Program-made: the position numbers and the translations under genes
Part shown: in pieces, positions 1-7,212 of the stretch
Layout of the letters: each line of letters begins with the position of its first letter
Numbering within the stretch: position 1 is the first letter of the stretch
Origin: UBA7185 sp964606855
GTDB lineage: Bacteria > Bacillota > Peptococcia > Peptococcales > Peptococcaceae
Direction: 5' to 3'
Assembly (NCBI GenBank): GCA_964606855.1
Contig: CAZSHM010000041.1
Location: forward strand, 1-12,893
DNA length: 12,893 nucleotides
The notes under the pieces: generated by a model
The model's database searches: none
Seen by the model: the letters and a program-made list of their open reading frames with translations, nothing else
Told to the model about the DNA's origin: nothing

Positions 1-100
1 CCATCCCCAGCACCGTCCGCTTGTATTTCTTTTTGAAATCGCGCTTCACCAGCTCGGTAAACAAAAAACTGTATTTCTGAAACGCCTCAAACCGGATCAT
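1..100 (-). CDS. ABC-2 type polysaccharide export permease (Wzm-like), N-terminal fragment
   Basis: Only the first 33 codons lie in the window; the gene runs off the left edge. The ATG at 100-98 follows GGAGA with a 7-base spacer, and the gene starts 12 bases after the stop of the preceding glycosyltransferase. The visible peptide has an aromatic-rich start, then LVKRDFKKKYKRTVLGM. This matches the cytoplasmic N-terminal amphipathic segment of ABC-2 permeases that export polysaccharides (Wzm, TagG, RfbD types), where a 'LVxRDxKxRYKxxxLG' stretch precedes the first membrane helix. Such permeases pair with a Wzt/TagH-type ATPase to move a lipid-linked glycan across the membrane. The position at the end of a nucleotide-sugar and glycosyltransferase operon supports this role. 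The membrane helices and the expected ATPase gene are outside the window, so the call rests on a short motif plus context. Confidence 0.8.
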   Translation of the reverse strand, partial: MIRFEAFQKYSFLFTELVKRDFKKKYKRTVLGM

Positions 101-112
101 TCGAGAATCTCC

Positions 113-2533
113 TTAGACTTTTAGATGCACGGGAAGCTGGCAGCACAGACAAAATTTCTCCTCCTCCAGGGCGTAATAAATGTCGATGATGGCCAAATTG
201 AGGACCTCCGGGGTCAACACCCGGATATTGGCACGGCCGGAAAGGTCGATATTTTCCGCGATATGGAAATTCTCGCTGCCATCCCAACAGAAGCCGATCT
301 TGACGGGGTCTCGAGAGAACGCCCACTTGCCCGAAGCGTCCTGTTTCATCAGCATCACGGGGAGGGTATAGGCGCTTCCCCTGCGCATCTCCAGATACGG
401 AGGCGGGTTCACCAGGGCCGGATCCTCCCCTGCACCGTAATACAAGACCAGCGACGGGAACTGCCCCCAATGTGTGTTGCACCTGTTCTCAAAATCTCTC
501 CACTGCCGTCTGGTTTCCAACGCCCGCGCGAGCGCAGCGCGGCAGAGAATGCGCTTTTGCGCATTTTCAAAGTACGTCTGCTCCTGATACGCCGTGTGCA
601 TCCCGGAGAATCTTTCTCCCTCGTCATACAAAAAGTCATAAAAATTTTCAAACGAAAACTTTGGCGGCACAACGGTGAGATCCCACGCAGAGATCGTTTC
701 CGGCCAGGAGAGGGTCTCATACGGCCGGACATCAAACGCCGCTGGATGCTGCTTGACGGCATAGTTGAAATATGTCGACCATTCATCACAGCCGGATTGT
801 TCCAATCCCGGATGCGCGCGCAGAAGGTCCAGATACCATTCCTTCCGAATCACCTGCGGCATATGCGCCGCGTACTGCAGGTTGGGATAGCGGTTCTCCT
901 TCAAAAACAGATTCGTCCGGATCATCTGCTGATCATAGGACGTCGGTGTCTGGACATTGCTGCTCCATTGATCCAGATCATAAAAATAAAATGCTTGATA
1001 CCGCCCTCCGGCGACAAAGAACGTCTCATCCATCGGTTCCAGCGGACGATAGTCATCGTCACTCATGATGAATTCTTCTTCGATTTCCGGCCTGTGCATG
1101 GCCAAGCAGCGCAGAAGAAAATTCCTGCGGGCGTGATCCCGGGGCAGACGCCGCCCTTGCAGCAGGGTGCCGTCTGTCAGATAAGTCATCCGCAGCGCGC
1201 CCCGGTAAGTCGCGCGCATCTCCTCGGCCGTCGCATCCGGGCACAGCACCACCGCTTCCCGGATAAACGGCATATAGGCTTCCACATAGGCCAATGTTTG
1301 CCGCAGAGAATCCGCACGGGCGCTCAGATAGACGATCTGCCTGATGGCGGAATGCTCCGGCAATGCGTCGCGTTCCGCTAAAACAGGGTCTAAAACGGCT
1401 TCCGCACACGCGTCCCACGAGGGCGCCCGATAGGCTTTCAGCGCTTCCCGTCTCGCCGCATATGCTTCCGGGTGGGTTTCGTAGAAGCGGACCCGCGCGA
1501 CCAGTTCCTGCGGACTGTCCGGCGGAAAATAATCGCAGAACGCACCGCCGACCTCCCGCATGATCGGCACATCGGATAAAATCGCCGGTACGCCGTTTTG
1601 CAGCGCCTCCACAGCCGCAAGGCCGTAGCCTTCTATGTAACTGGGGAACAGCACAAAATCCGCATGCTGATACAGCACCTGCAGGGCATCATCCCGGACT
1701 CCCTGCAGATGGTGCAGCGTCCTCCCATATTCCGGATGATTCCGCAGCCGCTCCAGCAACGCGTCGATTTTCCACCCGCACCTCCCGACAAACACCATCT
1801 GATATCCCATCTCCGCCAGTCCCGCGTCAAACGCATCCAGCAAGACTGCATGGTTTTTTCGCGCTTCCAGCGTGCTGACTGTCAAAAGGATCTTCCCGCG
1901 CGCTACAATTTGCTGTACCTCCTCCGCCACATCGGCGGCGTCCGCCCGCCCTCGGAAGGAATTCGCGCCGGGCGCAGCGATGCGGTAGGAGATAGCTCTG
2001 GCGCACCCGCACGCCTCCGCAAGCCGCTGAATCTGTTCACAGGTGCTGGCGGCCTCCGTGAAAATGAAGTCCGCGTAGTCGAACACCGCCGCCAGATACG
2101 CCGGATACCGGATGCAGTTCTCCTGCGAACAATACTGTGGATGCGTGAGGACAATGACGTCGTACACATACACCCCGATCTGAAGATTGCGCTTTGCCAG
2201 CTGCGGGTATAAAAGCCGCCGGGGAACGGTTGCGGCCCAGACAGCATCCAGATCCAGCCAGAATGCGCCGGGCGCCAGCTGATCCACGGAAAGTTCCTGC
2301 TTCGTGAGGCAGTCTGCCTTTTTCCCCTCCGCGAAGACATAGTTTGCAAAGAACCGTGCATTGTCACACACGCAAAAATGGAAATCCCTTGTGTTCTGCA
2401 GCAGAACAACCTGATACGCCCGGTTTGTTGGATTTGCGATCAGGCGGACGGCAAGTTCAGCCAGCACACGCTGAATCCCTGTGAGATGCGGAAAATTCAG
2501 ATAGTTGGTCACATCGATATAGATTGTCTTCAC
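113..2533 (-). CDS. Large multidomain glycosyltransferase: GT4 domain fused to a DDD-containing (Stealth-like?) domain
   Basis: I chose the GTG at 2533 (protein begins (M)KTIYIDVTNYL, about 806 residues). It lies 2 bases after the preceding stop and has GAAGGGG 8 bases upstream. An in-frame ATG at 2572 would add 13 residues inside the upstream gene. Residues 1 to about 375 form a GT-B fold GT4 enzyme: an N-terminal GIQRV loop, a donor-site TVSTLEARKN strand-loop (218-227), and the E-x7-E motif in EGYGLAAVE (301-309). Residues about 395-700 are a second domain with SDDDY (491-495) and AAHMP followed by a basic segment (555-559). This pattern recalls GT-A or Stealth-type sugar-phosphate transferases, but I am not sure of the family. 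Residues about 705-806 look beta-rich and could be a glycan-binding or accessory domain. It sits directly before the exporter permease, so a late role such as chain completion or capping is possible (inference). GT4 assignment is firm; the rest is tentative. Confidence 0.85.
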   Translation of the reverse strand: MKTIYIDVTNYLNFPHLTGIQRVLAELAVRLIANPTNRAYQVVLLQNTRDFHFCVCDNARFFANYVFAEGKKADCLTKQELSVDQLAPGAFWLDLDAVWAATVPRRLLYPQLAKRNLQIGVYVYDVIVLTHPQYCSQENCIRYPAYLAAVFDYADFIFTEAASTCEQIQRLAEACGCARAISYRIAAPGANSFRGRADAADVAEEVQQIVARGKILLTVSTLEARKNHAVLLDAFDAGLAEMGYQMVFVGRCGWKIDALLERLRNHPEYGRTLHHLQGVRDDALQVLYQHADFVLFPSYIEGYGLAAVEALQNGVPAILSDVPIMREVGGAFCDYFPPDSPQELVARVRFYETHPEAYAARREALKAYRAPSWDACAEAVLDPVLAERDALPEHSAIRQIVYLSARADSLRQTLAYVEAYMPFIREAVVLCPDATAEEMRATYRGALRMTYLTDGTLLQGRRLPRDHARRNFLLRCLAMHRPEIEEEFIMSDDDYRPLEPMDETFFVAGGRYQAFYFYDLDQWSSNVQTPTSYDQQMIRTNLFLKENRYPNLQYAAHMPQVIRKEWYLDLLRAHPGLEQSGCDEWSTYFNYAVKQHPAAFDVRPYETLSWPETISAWDLTVVPPKFSFENFYDFLYDEGERFSGMHTAYQEQTYFENAQKRILCRAALARALETRRQWRDFENRCNTHWGQFPSLVLYYGAGEDPALVNPPPYLEMRRGSAYTLPVMLMKQDASGKWAFSRDPVKIGFCWDGSENFHIAENIDLSGRANIRVLTPEVLNLAIIDIYYALEEEKFCLCCQLPVHLKV

Positions 2534-2535
2534 GG

Positions 2536-3042
2536 TCACCGCCCCTTCGGATCCTGGAAGAAAAATTTCCAAAGCACCTGTTTGATTCTGCGTTTCGCGG
2601 ACGCCGGCAAACGCTTATACACCGGGAGAAAGGTTCGGTACACCCGGGTGCGCAGCCCTGTCCTCAACTTCGCCGGAGGTGTGAGATAAGGGCAGTTCCG
2701 GATCCGCACATTCCATTTTCGGATGTCCGGCAAACGGATAAAAGCATTGATAAATTTTTTCTGAAACGCTTCCCGGGAGAGCTGCTCCATATCGCTCTGC
2801 CATTGCTCCACATAGTGCGCGGGCGGATAGGTGTTGAACGCGATCATGTAGCAGGCGTCGAAAAAACTGCGATTGTCCAAATTGATCAGCTTCAGATAAT
2901 CCAGATCCGCCCTCGGCGATTCGGAGTAGACGCGCAGGGCTTCCCGCGTGCAGGGCAGGTCCTCCCCTTGCGCCTGTAGGCGCGCTTCCAAAATGGAATA
3001 CAGTCGCTCCGTGGTTGTCTGCTGGGTTCCTTCCTGGCTCAT
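2536..3042 (-). CDS. Small DUF4214-like protein of the polysaccharide operon
   Basis: This 168-residue protein starts at an ATG preceded by GGGGAG at 9 bases. It has no signal peptide or membrane segment. Residues 59-106 follow the pattern FFDACYMIAF - YPP - YVEQW - LSREAF - FIRLPDI. This resembles the DUF4214 helical repeat, in which a short 'YRxxLxRxPDxxGxxYW' segment is followed by 'LSRxxFxxxFxxSxEF'. DUF4214-like modules occur beside or fused to glycosyltransferases in many bacteria, with no settled biochemical role. The C-terminal 40 residues are strongly basic with an aromatic, amphipathic end (VLWKFFF, 156-162) that could bind membrane or the acidic phosphates of a lipid carrier (inference). 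Its stop is 2 bases from the start of the 806-residue enzyme and its last codons carry that gene's ribosome binding site, so the two are probably translated together. Family match is moderate; function is unknown. Confidence 0.75.
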   Translation of the reverse strand: MSQEGTQQTTTERLYSILEARLQAQGEDLPCTREALRVYSESPRADLDYLKLINLDNRSFFDACYMIAFNTYPPAHYVEQWQSDMEQLSREAFQKKFINAFIRLPDIRKWNVRIRNCPYLTPPAKLRTGLRTRVYRTFLPVYKRLPASAKRRIKQVLWKFFFQDPKGR

Positions 3043-3082
3043 AGACTTTTTCTCCCCGTAAAATTTTCTTGCCCCTCGCCCG

Positions 3083-3997
3083 TCACAGCCGCGCGCGCCA
3101 ATCCTCCAAGGTTTCCCGCAGCATCTCCTCCAGCGGGATCGCCGGCTCCCAGCCCGTGCGGGCGGTCAGTTTGCTGTGGTCGCAGCAGAGAACCGGCGTA
3201 TCGCTGGGGCGCAGTTTTTCGGCGTCCTGCTCCACGGGGATCGGGCATTTCGCCAGCGCGAGCATCTGTGCCAGGATGTCCCGTACACAATAGGCTCTCC
3301 CGGATCCCACGTTATAAATTTCCCCGCGCTCCCCCCGCTCCGCGAGCAGACGATAGGCGCGCACCACGTCCCGCACATGCGTAAAGTCCCGCCGCGCGTC
3401 CAGATTTCCCACGTGCAGCGCTTGTGCCTGCCCTTTCTCCACACGCACGATCCCGCATGCCAGATCCGCGAGCAGGAAGCCTTCCCGCTGCCCCGCGCCG
3501 CCATGATTGAAAGAGCGTGTCATGCAGATCTGCATCCCGTATGCCCGGCAATAGACCTCCGCCAGCTCTTCCTGTGCTTTTTTGGACACCGCATAGGGTG
3601 TCTGCGGCCGGGTCTCCATGGTTTCGCGGACAAGCGCTCCGTCCTCCCCCAGCGGCCCGTATTCATCCGAGGAGCCCACCAGGACCATGCGCATGGATGG
3701 ATGGATCCGGCGCGCGGCCTCCAGCAGATTGACGGCCGCGACCACATTCAGCTCCACCGTCCGCCGCGGCATCTTCCAGGATTTCGCCACGTCCGCCTGC
3801 CCCGCCAGATGGAACAGCACATCCGGCATGCTCCGCCGAAGCGCCGCCCGCACCTGCGCTTCATCCAGCAGATCGGCCTGCACGCTGCCCGCGCCCGGCC
3901 GGAGGTCCAGGCCCTCGACCTCGTAGCCGTTCTCTTCCAGTTCCCTGCGCAGATAGCCGCCGACAAATCCGCCGCTCCCCGTAATCAAGGCTCTCAC
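3083..3997 (-). CDS. rmd: GDP-4-dehydro-6-deoxy-D-mannose reductase (GDP-D-rhamnose synthase)
   Basis: The enzyme reduces the Gmd product GDP-4-dehydro-6-deoxy-D-mannose to GDP-D-rhamnose with NAD(P)H in the cytoplasm. The protein is 304 residues from a GTG start at 3997, whose bases overlap the gmd stop in GTGA (4-base overlap), with GAGGG 7 bases upstream. Longer readings into gmd have no support. It is an extended short-chain dehydrogenase: Rossmann GSGGFVGGYL (7-16), active-site SSDEYG (109-114), and catalytic YAVSK (Tyr135, Lys139). The later RDFTHVRDVVRAY and YNVGSGRAY stretches are typical of the family. I prefer Rmd to GDP-fucose synthase (Fcl/WcaG), because the short SSDEYGP motif and the RDFTHVRDV context fit Rmd and no epimerase-type His/Cys arrangement is obvious. 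It is translationally coupled to gmd, which supports a matched pair. Confusion with another SDR sugar reductase is the main alternative. Confidence 0.9.
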   Translation of the reverse strand: MRALITGSGGFVGGYLRRELEENGYEVEGLDLRPGAGSVQADLLDEAQVRAALRRSMPDVLFHLAGQADVAKSWKMPRRTVELNVVAAVNLLEAARRIHPSMRMVLVGSSDEYGPLGEDGALVRETMETRPQTPYAVSKKAQEELAEVYCRAYGMQICMTRSFNHGGAGQREGFLLADLACGIVRVEKGQAQALHVGNLDARRDFTHVRDVVRAYRLLAERGERGEIYNVGSGRAYCVRDILAQMLALAKCPIPVEQDAEKLRPSDTPVLCCDHSKLTARTGWEPAIPLEEMLRETLEDWRARL

Positions 3998-5034
3998 GAT
4001 TCTGCCCTCATCCGCTCTTCCCTGGCCAGTTGCAAATCCCGCTCCGCCATCCTGGCACACAGGCTTTCATAACTTGTCCGCCGCGGATTCCAGCCCAGCA
4101 CCGTCCTGGCCTTGGTGGGATCGCCCAGAAGATTCTCTACATCCGTGGGCCGGAACCAGGCCGGGTTCACCTCCACCAGCACGCGCCCCGTCTTCCGGTC
4201 GATGCCCTTCTCGTCCAGCCCCGTTCCCTGCCATTCCAGTTCGATCCCATCGTGCGCGAACGCCCGCGTGGCAAAGTCCCGCACGGTGTGCTGCTCGCCG
4301 GTCGCGATGACAAAGTCCTCCGGCCGCTCGTGCTGCAGCATCCGCCACATGCACTCCACATAGTCCGCCGCATAGCCCCAGTCCCGTTTGCTCTCCAGGT
4401 TGCCCAGTTGCAGCTTCTCCTGCAGGCCGCAGGCGATCCGCCCCGCCGCGCGTGTAATCTTCCGCGTCACAAACGTTTCCCCGCGCCGTTCCGACTCATG
4501 GTTGAATAGGATGCCGTTCACCGCAAACATCCCGTAAGCCTCCCGGTACTCCTTCACAATCCAAAATCCGTACTGCTTGGCCACCGCATAAGGGCTGTAG
4601 GGATGAAACGGGGTCGATTCATTCTGCGGAACTTCTTCCGCCTTGCCGTACAACTCCGACGTAGACGCCTGATAAAAGCGGCAGTTTTCCGCCATGCCGA
4701 GAACGCGGATTCCCTCCAACAGGCGCAGCACGCCCAGCGCATCGACATCGCCGGAATATTCCGGCACATCGAAACTCACCTGCACATGGCTCTGCGCCGC
4801 CAGGTTGTACACCTCATCCGGTTGCACCCGGCTCAAAATATTCAGCAGACTGCTGCCGTCGCACAGGTCGCCGTCATACAGCCGCACCCGGTCCAGCAGA
4901 TGCGCAATCCGCTCCGTATGCGCGGACGAGGCGCGGCGCACAACCCCGTACACTTCGTAGCCCTTCTCCAGCAGCAGCTCCGCCAGATAGGAGCCGTCCT
5001 GCCCGGTGATCCCCGTGATCAGTGCTCGTTTCAT
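3994..5034 (-). CDS. gmd: GDP-mannose 4,6-dehydratase
   Basis: Gmd converts GDP-D-mannose to GDP-4-dehydro-6-deoxy-D-mannose using tightly bound NADP+. The 346-residue protein starts at an ATG with AGGAG 8 bases upstream. Diagnostic features are the N-terminal ALITGITGQDGSYLAELL (nucleotide-binding loop, 4-21), VVRRASSAHTERI (31-43), NLAAQSHVQVSFD (77-89), active-site TSELYG (125-130), YSPYAVAKQY with Tyr149 and Lys153, LFNHESERRGETFVTRKI (176-193), and RDWGYAADYVE (217-227). These are near-invariant in Gmd and separate it from dTDP-glucose dehydratases. Length is slightly below the Escherichia coli protein (about 373 residues), with the difference mostly at the C-terminus. It sits between manC and rmd; the gene order isomerase, guanylyltransferase, dehydratase, reductase mirrors the pathway. 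The enzyme is the branch point to GDP-D-rhamnose or GDP-L-fucose; rmd next door points to D-rhamnose. Confidence 0.97.
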   Translation of the reverse strand: MKRALITGITGQDGSYLAELLLEKGYEVYGVVRRASSAHTERIAHLLDRVRLYDGDLCDGSSLLNILSRVQPDEVYNLAAQSHVQVSFDVPEYSGDVDALGVLRLLEGIRVLGMAENCRFYQASTSELYGKAEEVPQNESTPFHPYSPYAVAKQYGFWIVKEYREAYGMFAVNGILFNHESERRGETFVTRKITRAAGRIACGLQEKLQLGNLESKRDWGYAADYVECMWRMLQHERPEDFVIATGEQHTVRDFATRAFAHDGIELEWQGTGLDEKGIDRKTGRVLVEVNPAWFRPTDVENLLGDPTKARTVLGWNPRRTSYESLCARMAERDLQLAREERMRAES

Positions 5035-5069
5035 CTTCGCAACTCCTTTTGCTTGTCCCTCTCCGCGCC

Positions 5070-6149
5070 CTACAGGTACTCCATGCGATTGCAGATGCGC
5101 AGGTTCTCCAGGACTTTTTTGATCTCTCCCGCGTCCTCCTTGGCACAGACCAGCAGCGCGTCGTCGGTGTCCACGATCACCATATTTTCCACGCCCACGG
5201 CCGCGATCAGCTTCTCGCCGCCTTCGATGATCGTATCGCGCGTGTGCACCGCCACCACATTCCCCTGGATGACGTTGCCGAATTCATTGCTCTTGTTGAT
5301 GCGCGCGACCGCCAGCCAGTTGCCCACGTCATCCCAGCCGAACGCGCCCGGAATGACATAGATATCGTCCGCCCGCTCCATCACGCCGTAGTCAATGGAT
5401 TCCGAGAAGAAGTTTTCAAACTCCCGTTCCAGAACCTCCCGCTCCCGCGCGGTGCCGATGGAAGCCTGGATGGTCCGCAGTCCCGCGTAGATCTCCGGCA
5501 GGAACTGCTGAAACTTTTGCAGGATCGACGATGTCTTCCAGATAAACATCCCGCTGTTCCAGAGGTATTGCTCCGACGCCAGATATTCTTTGGCCGTCTC
5601 CAAACTTGGCTTCTCTACGAAGCTGTCTACGCGGAACGCCCTCCCCGTCACCGGATCCCTTTGCTCCGGCAAAAATTTGATGTAGCCGTAGCCGGTCTCC
5701 GGATAATCGGGAGTGATCCCCAGCGTGACCAGGTTTTCCCCCTGCTCCGCAATCGCGCAGGCATCCTGCAGCGTGGAGAGAAACATGCTGTTGTACTTCA
5801 CCAGGTGGTCGCTTGGCAGCACCAGCATGACGGCATCCTGTTCCTTCCGCGCGATATAGACCGCGCCCAGCCCGATACACGGCGCTGTGTTGCGGCTCAC
5901 CGGCTCGCAGAGGATGTTGCGCTCCGGGATTTCCGGCAATTGCTCCCGCACCAGGTGCCGGTAGGCCCGGTTGGTGGAAATGTAGATGTCCTCCGCCCGG
6001 ACCAACGGCAGAATCCGCTCCACCGTCAGCTGAATCATCGTCCTGCCGTCGCCCGTCAGGGACAGAAACTGCTTGGGCATCCTCTTGCGGCTCTTCGGCC
6101 AGAAGCGCTCCCCGCGCCCGCCCGCCAGAATCAAGGCTGTAAGTTTCAT
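5070..6149 (-). CDS. manC: Mannose-1-phosphate guanylyltransferase
   Basis: The enzyme makes GDP-mannose from mannose-1-phosphate and GTP. The 359-residue protein starts at an ATG with AGAGGA about 6 bases upstream. It is a GT-A-like nucleotidyltransferase: LILAGGRGERFWPKSR (6-21) and KQFL (26-29) form the GTP-binding and pyrophosphorylase signature, followed by NTAPC (87-91), LPSDH (111-115), ETGYGYIKF (151-159), FVEKP (177-181, sugar-phosphate binding), WNSGMFIW (197-204) and GWDDVGNW (271-278). It is the short, monofunctional form: the C-terminal cupin isomerase domain found in bifunctional AlgA/WbpW types is absent, and the isomerase is supplied by the separate manA just upstream. The gap to gmd is 35 bases. 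Substrate specificity for mannose rests on family motifs and the manA-gmd neighbourhood. The gene forms part of a dedicated precursor supply for the polysaccharide operon. Confidence 0.95.
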   Translation of the reverse strand: MKLTALILAGGRGERFWPKSRKRMPKQFLSLTGDGRTMIQLTVERILPLVRAEDIYISTNRAYRHLVREQLPEIPERNILCEPVSRNTAPCIGLGAVYIARKEQDAVMLVLPSDHLVKYNSMFLSTLQDACAIAEQGENLVTLGITPDYPETGYGYIKFLPEQRDPVTGRAFRVDSFVEKPSLETAKEYLASEQYLWNSGMFIWKTSSILQKFQQFLPEIYAGLRTIQASIGTAREREVLEREFENFFSESIDYGVMERADDIYVIPGAFGWDDVGNWLAVARINKSNEFGNVIQGNVVAVHTRDTIIEGGEKLIAAVGVENMVIVDTDDALLVCAKEDAGEIKKVLENLRICNRMEYL

Positions 6150-6186
6150 GCTGTTTCCTCTTTTCTATCCGCCTGGAAATTCGCTG

Positions 6187-7155
6187 TCAGGCAATCCGCG
6201 ACAACAGAAGTTCCATCCCCGTCTCCGTCCGAATCTCATAGACGCCGCTGGCGGCAGGAAGGAAGTAGCTCTCCCCCGCCGGCAGCGCGTAGGTCTCACC
6301 GCCATAGCGCAGCGTTCCCTCCCCCGCGATCACCAAAAGAGAGTGGAACGATTCCGCGCCGCAGCGAAGCGTCACCGCGTCCCGGCAACGAATCCGCGAC
6401 ACCCGGAACGCGTCGCAGGAGAAGATTTGTGCGTACGCATAGGCGCCGGTGTACATCTGATTGTTCTCCCCCGCCTGACCGGGGATGACCGGCCGATAGT
6501 CAATGACCTCCGCGGCCCGCTGCAGGTGCAGCGGGCGCGTCTGCCCTGCCGCGTCTTTGCGGCAATAATCGAACACGCGGAACGTCGTGTTCGAGTTCTG
6601 CTGAATTTCCGCGGCGATCACGCCCTTGCCAAGGGCATGGATGGTGCCGGGCCGGATAAAAAAGACATCCCCCGGGTGAACCGGAACCTTGTTCAGAATT
6701 TTGCAGATGCTTCCGTCCTCCGCGCGCCGAATCAGCCGCTCACGCGAGACTTCCTGGTTCAGGCCGTAATAGATATAGGCCGCGGGTTCACACTGTACCA
6801 CATACCACAGTTCCGCCTTGCCCTGCTCTCCGCGGGCGGGATCCGCGTTCTCATCCGACGGGTGCACCTGCACCGACAAGTCCTGCGCCGCGTCAATCAG
6901 TTTGATCAGGATGGGAAAGCGGTCCTGCGCGTGAAATTGATCGGATACATACTCCGGCCGCTCTGCCAGCACCTCGGATAAGGAGCGCCCCGCATAGACG
7001 CCGTTTGCGATGCGGGATTCGCCGTCCGGGTGGCAGGAGAGCTCCCAGCTCTCCGCCGTCACGCGCAGATCGTTCTGTTTCCGGTATAAGGCTTTCATCG
7101 TATTGCCGCCCCATATATAGTCCTTATAAACGGGAAGCAACTTCATGGGATACAT
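6187..7155 (-). CDS. manA: Mannose-6-phosphate isomerase, class I
   Basis: ManA interconverts fructose-6-phosphate and mannose-6-phosphate, the entry step to GDP-mannose. I start it at the ATG at 7155 (MYPMKLLPVYKDYIWGG), which has GAGGAG 6 bases upstream, giving 322 residues. An in-frame ATG at 7212 would add 19 arginine-rich residues with no family match. It is the short Firmicutes-type cupin metalloenzyme: DYIWGG near the N-terminus, ESWELS, LSVQVHP (likely zinc ligands Gln96 and His98), GKAELWYV (Glu115), RPGTIHALG (His173), and FRVFDY (192-197) before the conserved Arg region. The ligand roles come from family knowledge, not from a structure here. The protein lacks the extra central helical domain of enterobacterial ManA (about 390 residues). 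The location between glycosyltransferases and manC suggests a copy dedicated to glycan synthesis instead of mannose catabolism. Confidence 0.95.
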   Translation of the reverse strand: MYPMKLLPVYKDYIWGGNTMKALYRKQNDLRVTAESWELSCHPDGESRIANGVYAGRSLSEVLAERPEYVSDQFHAQDRFPILIKLIDAAQDLSVQVHPSDENADPARGEQGKAELWYVVQCEPAAYIYYGLNQEVSRERLIRRAEDGSICKILNKVPVHPGDVFFIRPGTIHALGKGVIAAEIQQNSNTTFRVFDYCRKDAAGQTRPLHLQRAAEVIDYRPVIPGQAGENNQMYTGAYAYAQIFSCDAFRVSRIRCRDAVTLRCGAESFHSLLVIAGEGTLRYGGETYALPAGESYFLPAASGVYEIRTETGMELLLSRIA

Positions 7156-7212
7156 GCACTTCTCCTCAATCCTGCGGCTCCGCCGCCGCCAATTCGCCGC
7201 GCTCGCGCGCAC

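Noticed and set aside
125..1381. Plus-strand open frame of 418 codons opposite the large fusion enzyme
   Set aside because: Antisense shadow with no family features; the minus-strand frame has glycosyltransferase motifs along its length.
3083..3997. rmd as GDP-L-fucose synthase
   Set aside because: Motifs and gene length fit Rmd better and there is no second epimerase/reductase gene; I keep some doubt in the confidence value.
5022..6488. Plus-strand open frame of 488 codons opposite manC and the end of manA
   Set aside because: It is a mirror frame caused by GC-rich codon bias of the real minus-strand genes; the translation has no recognisable motif and manC and manA explain the DNA fully.
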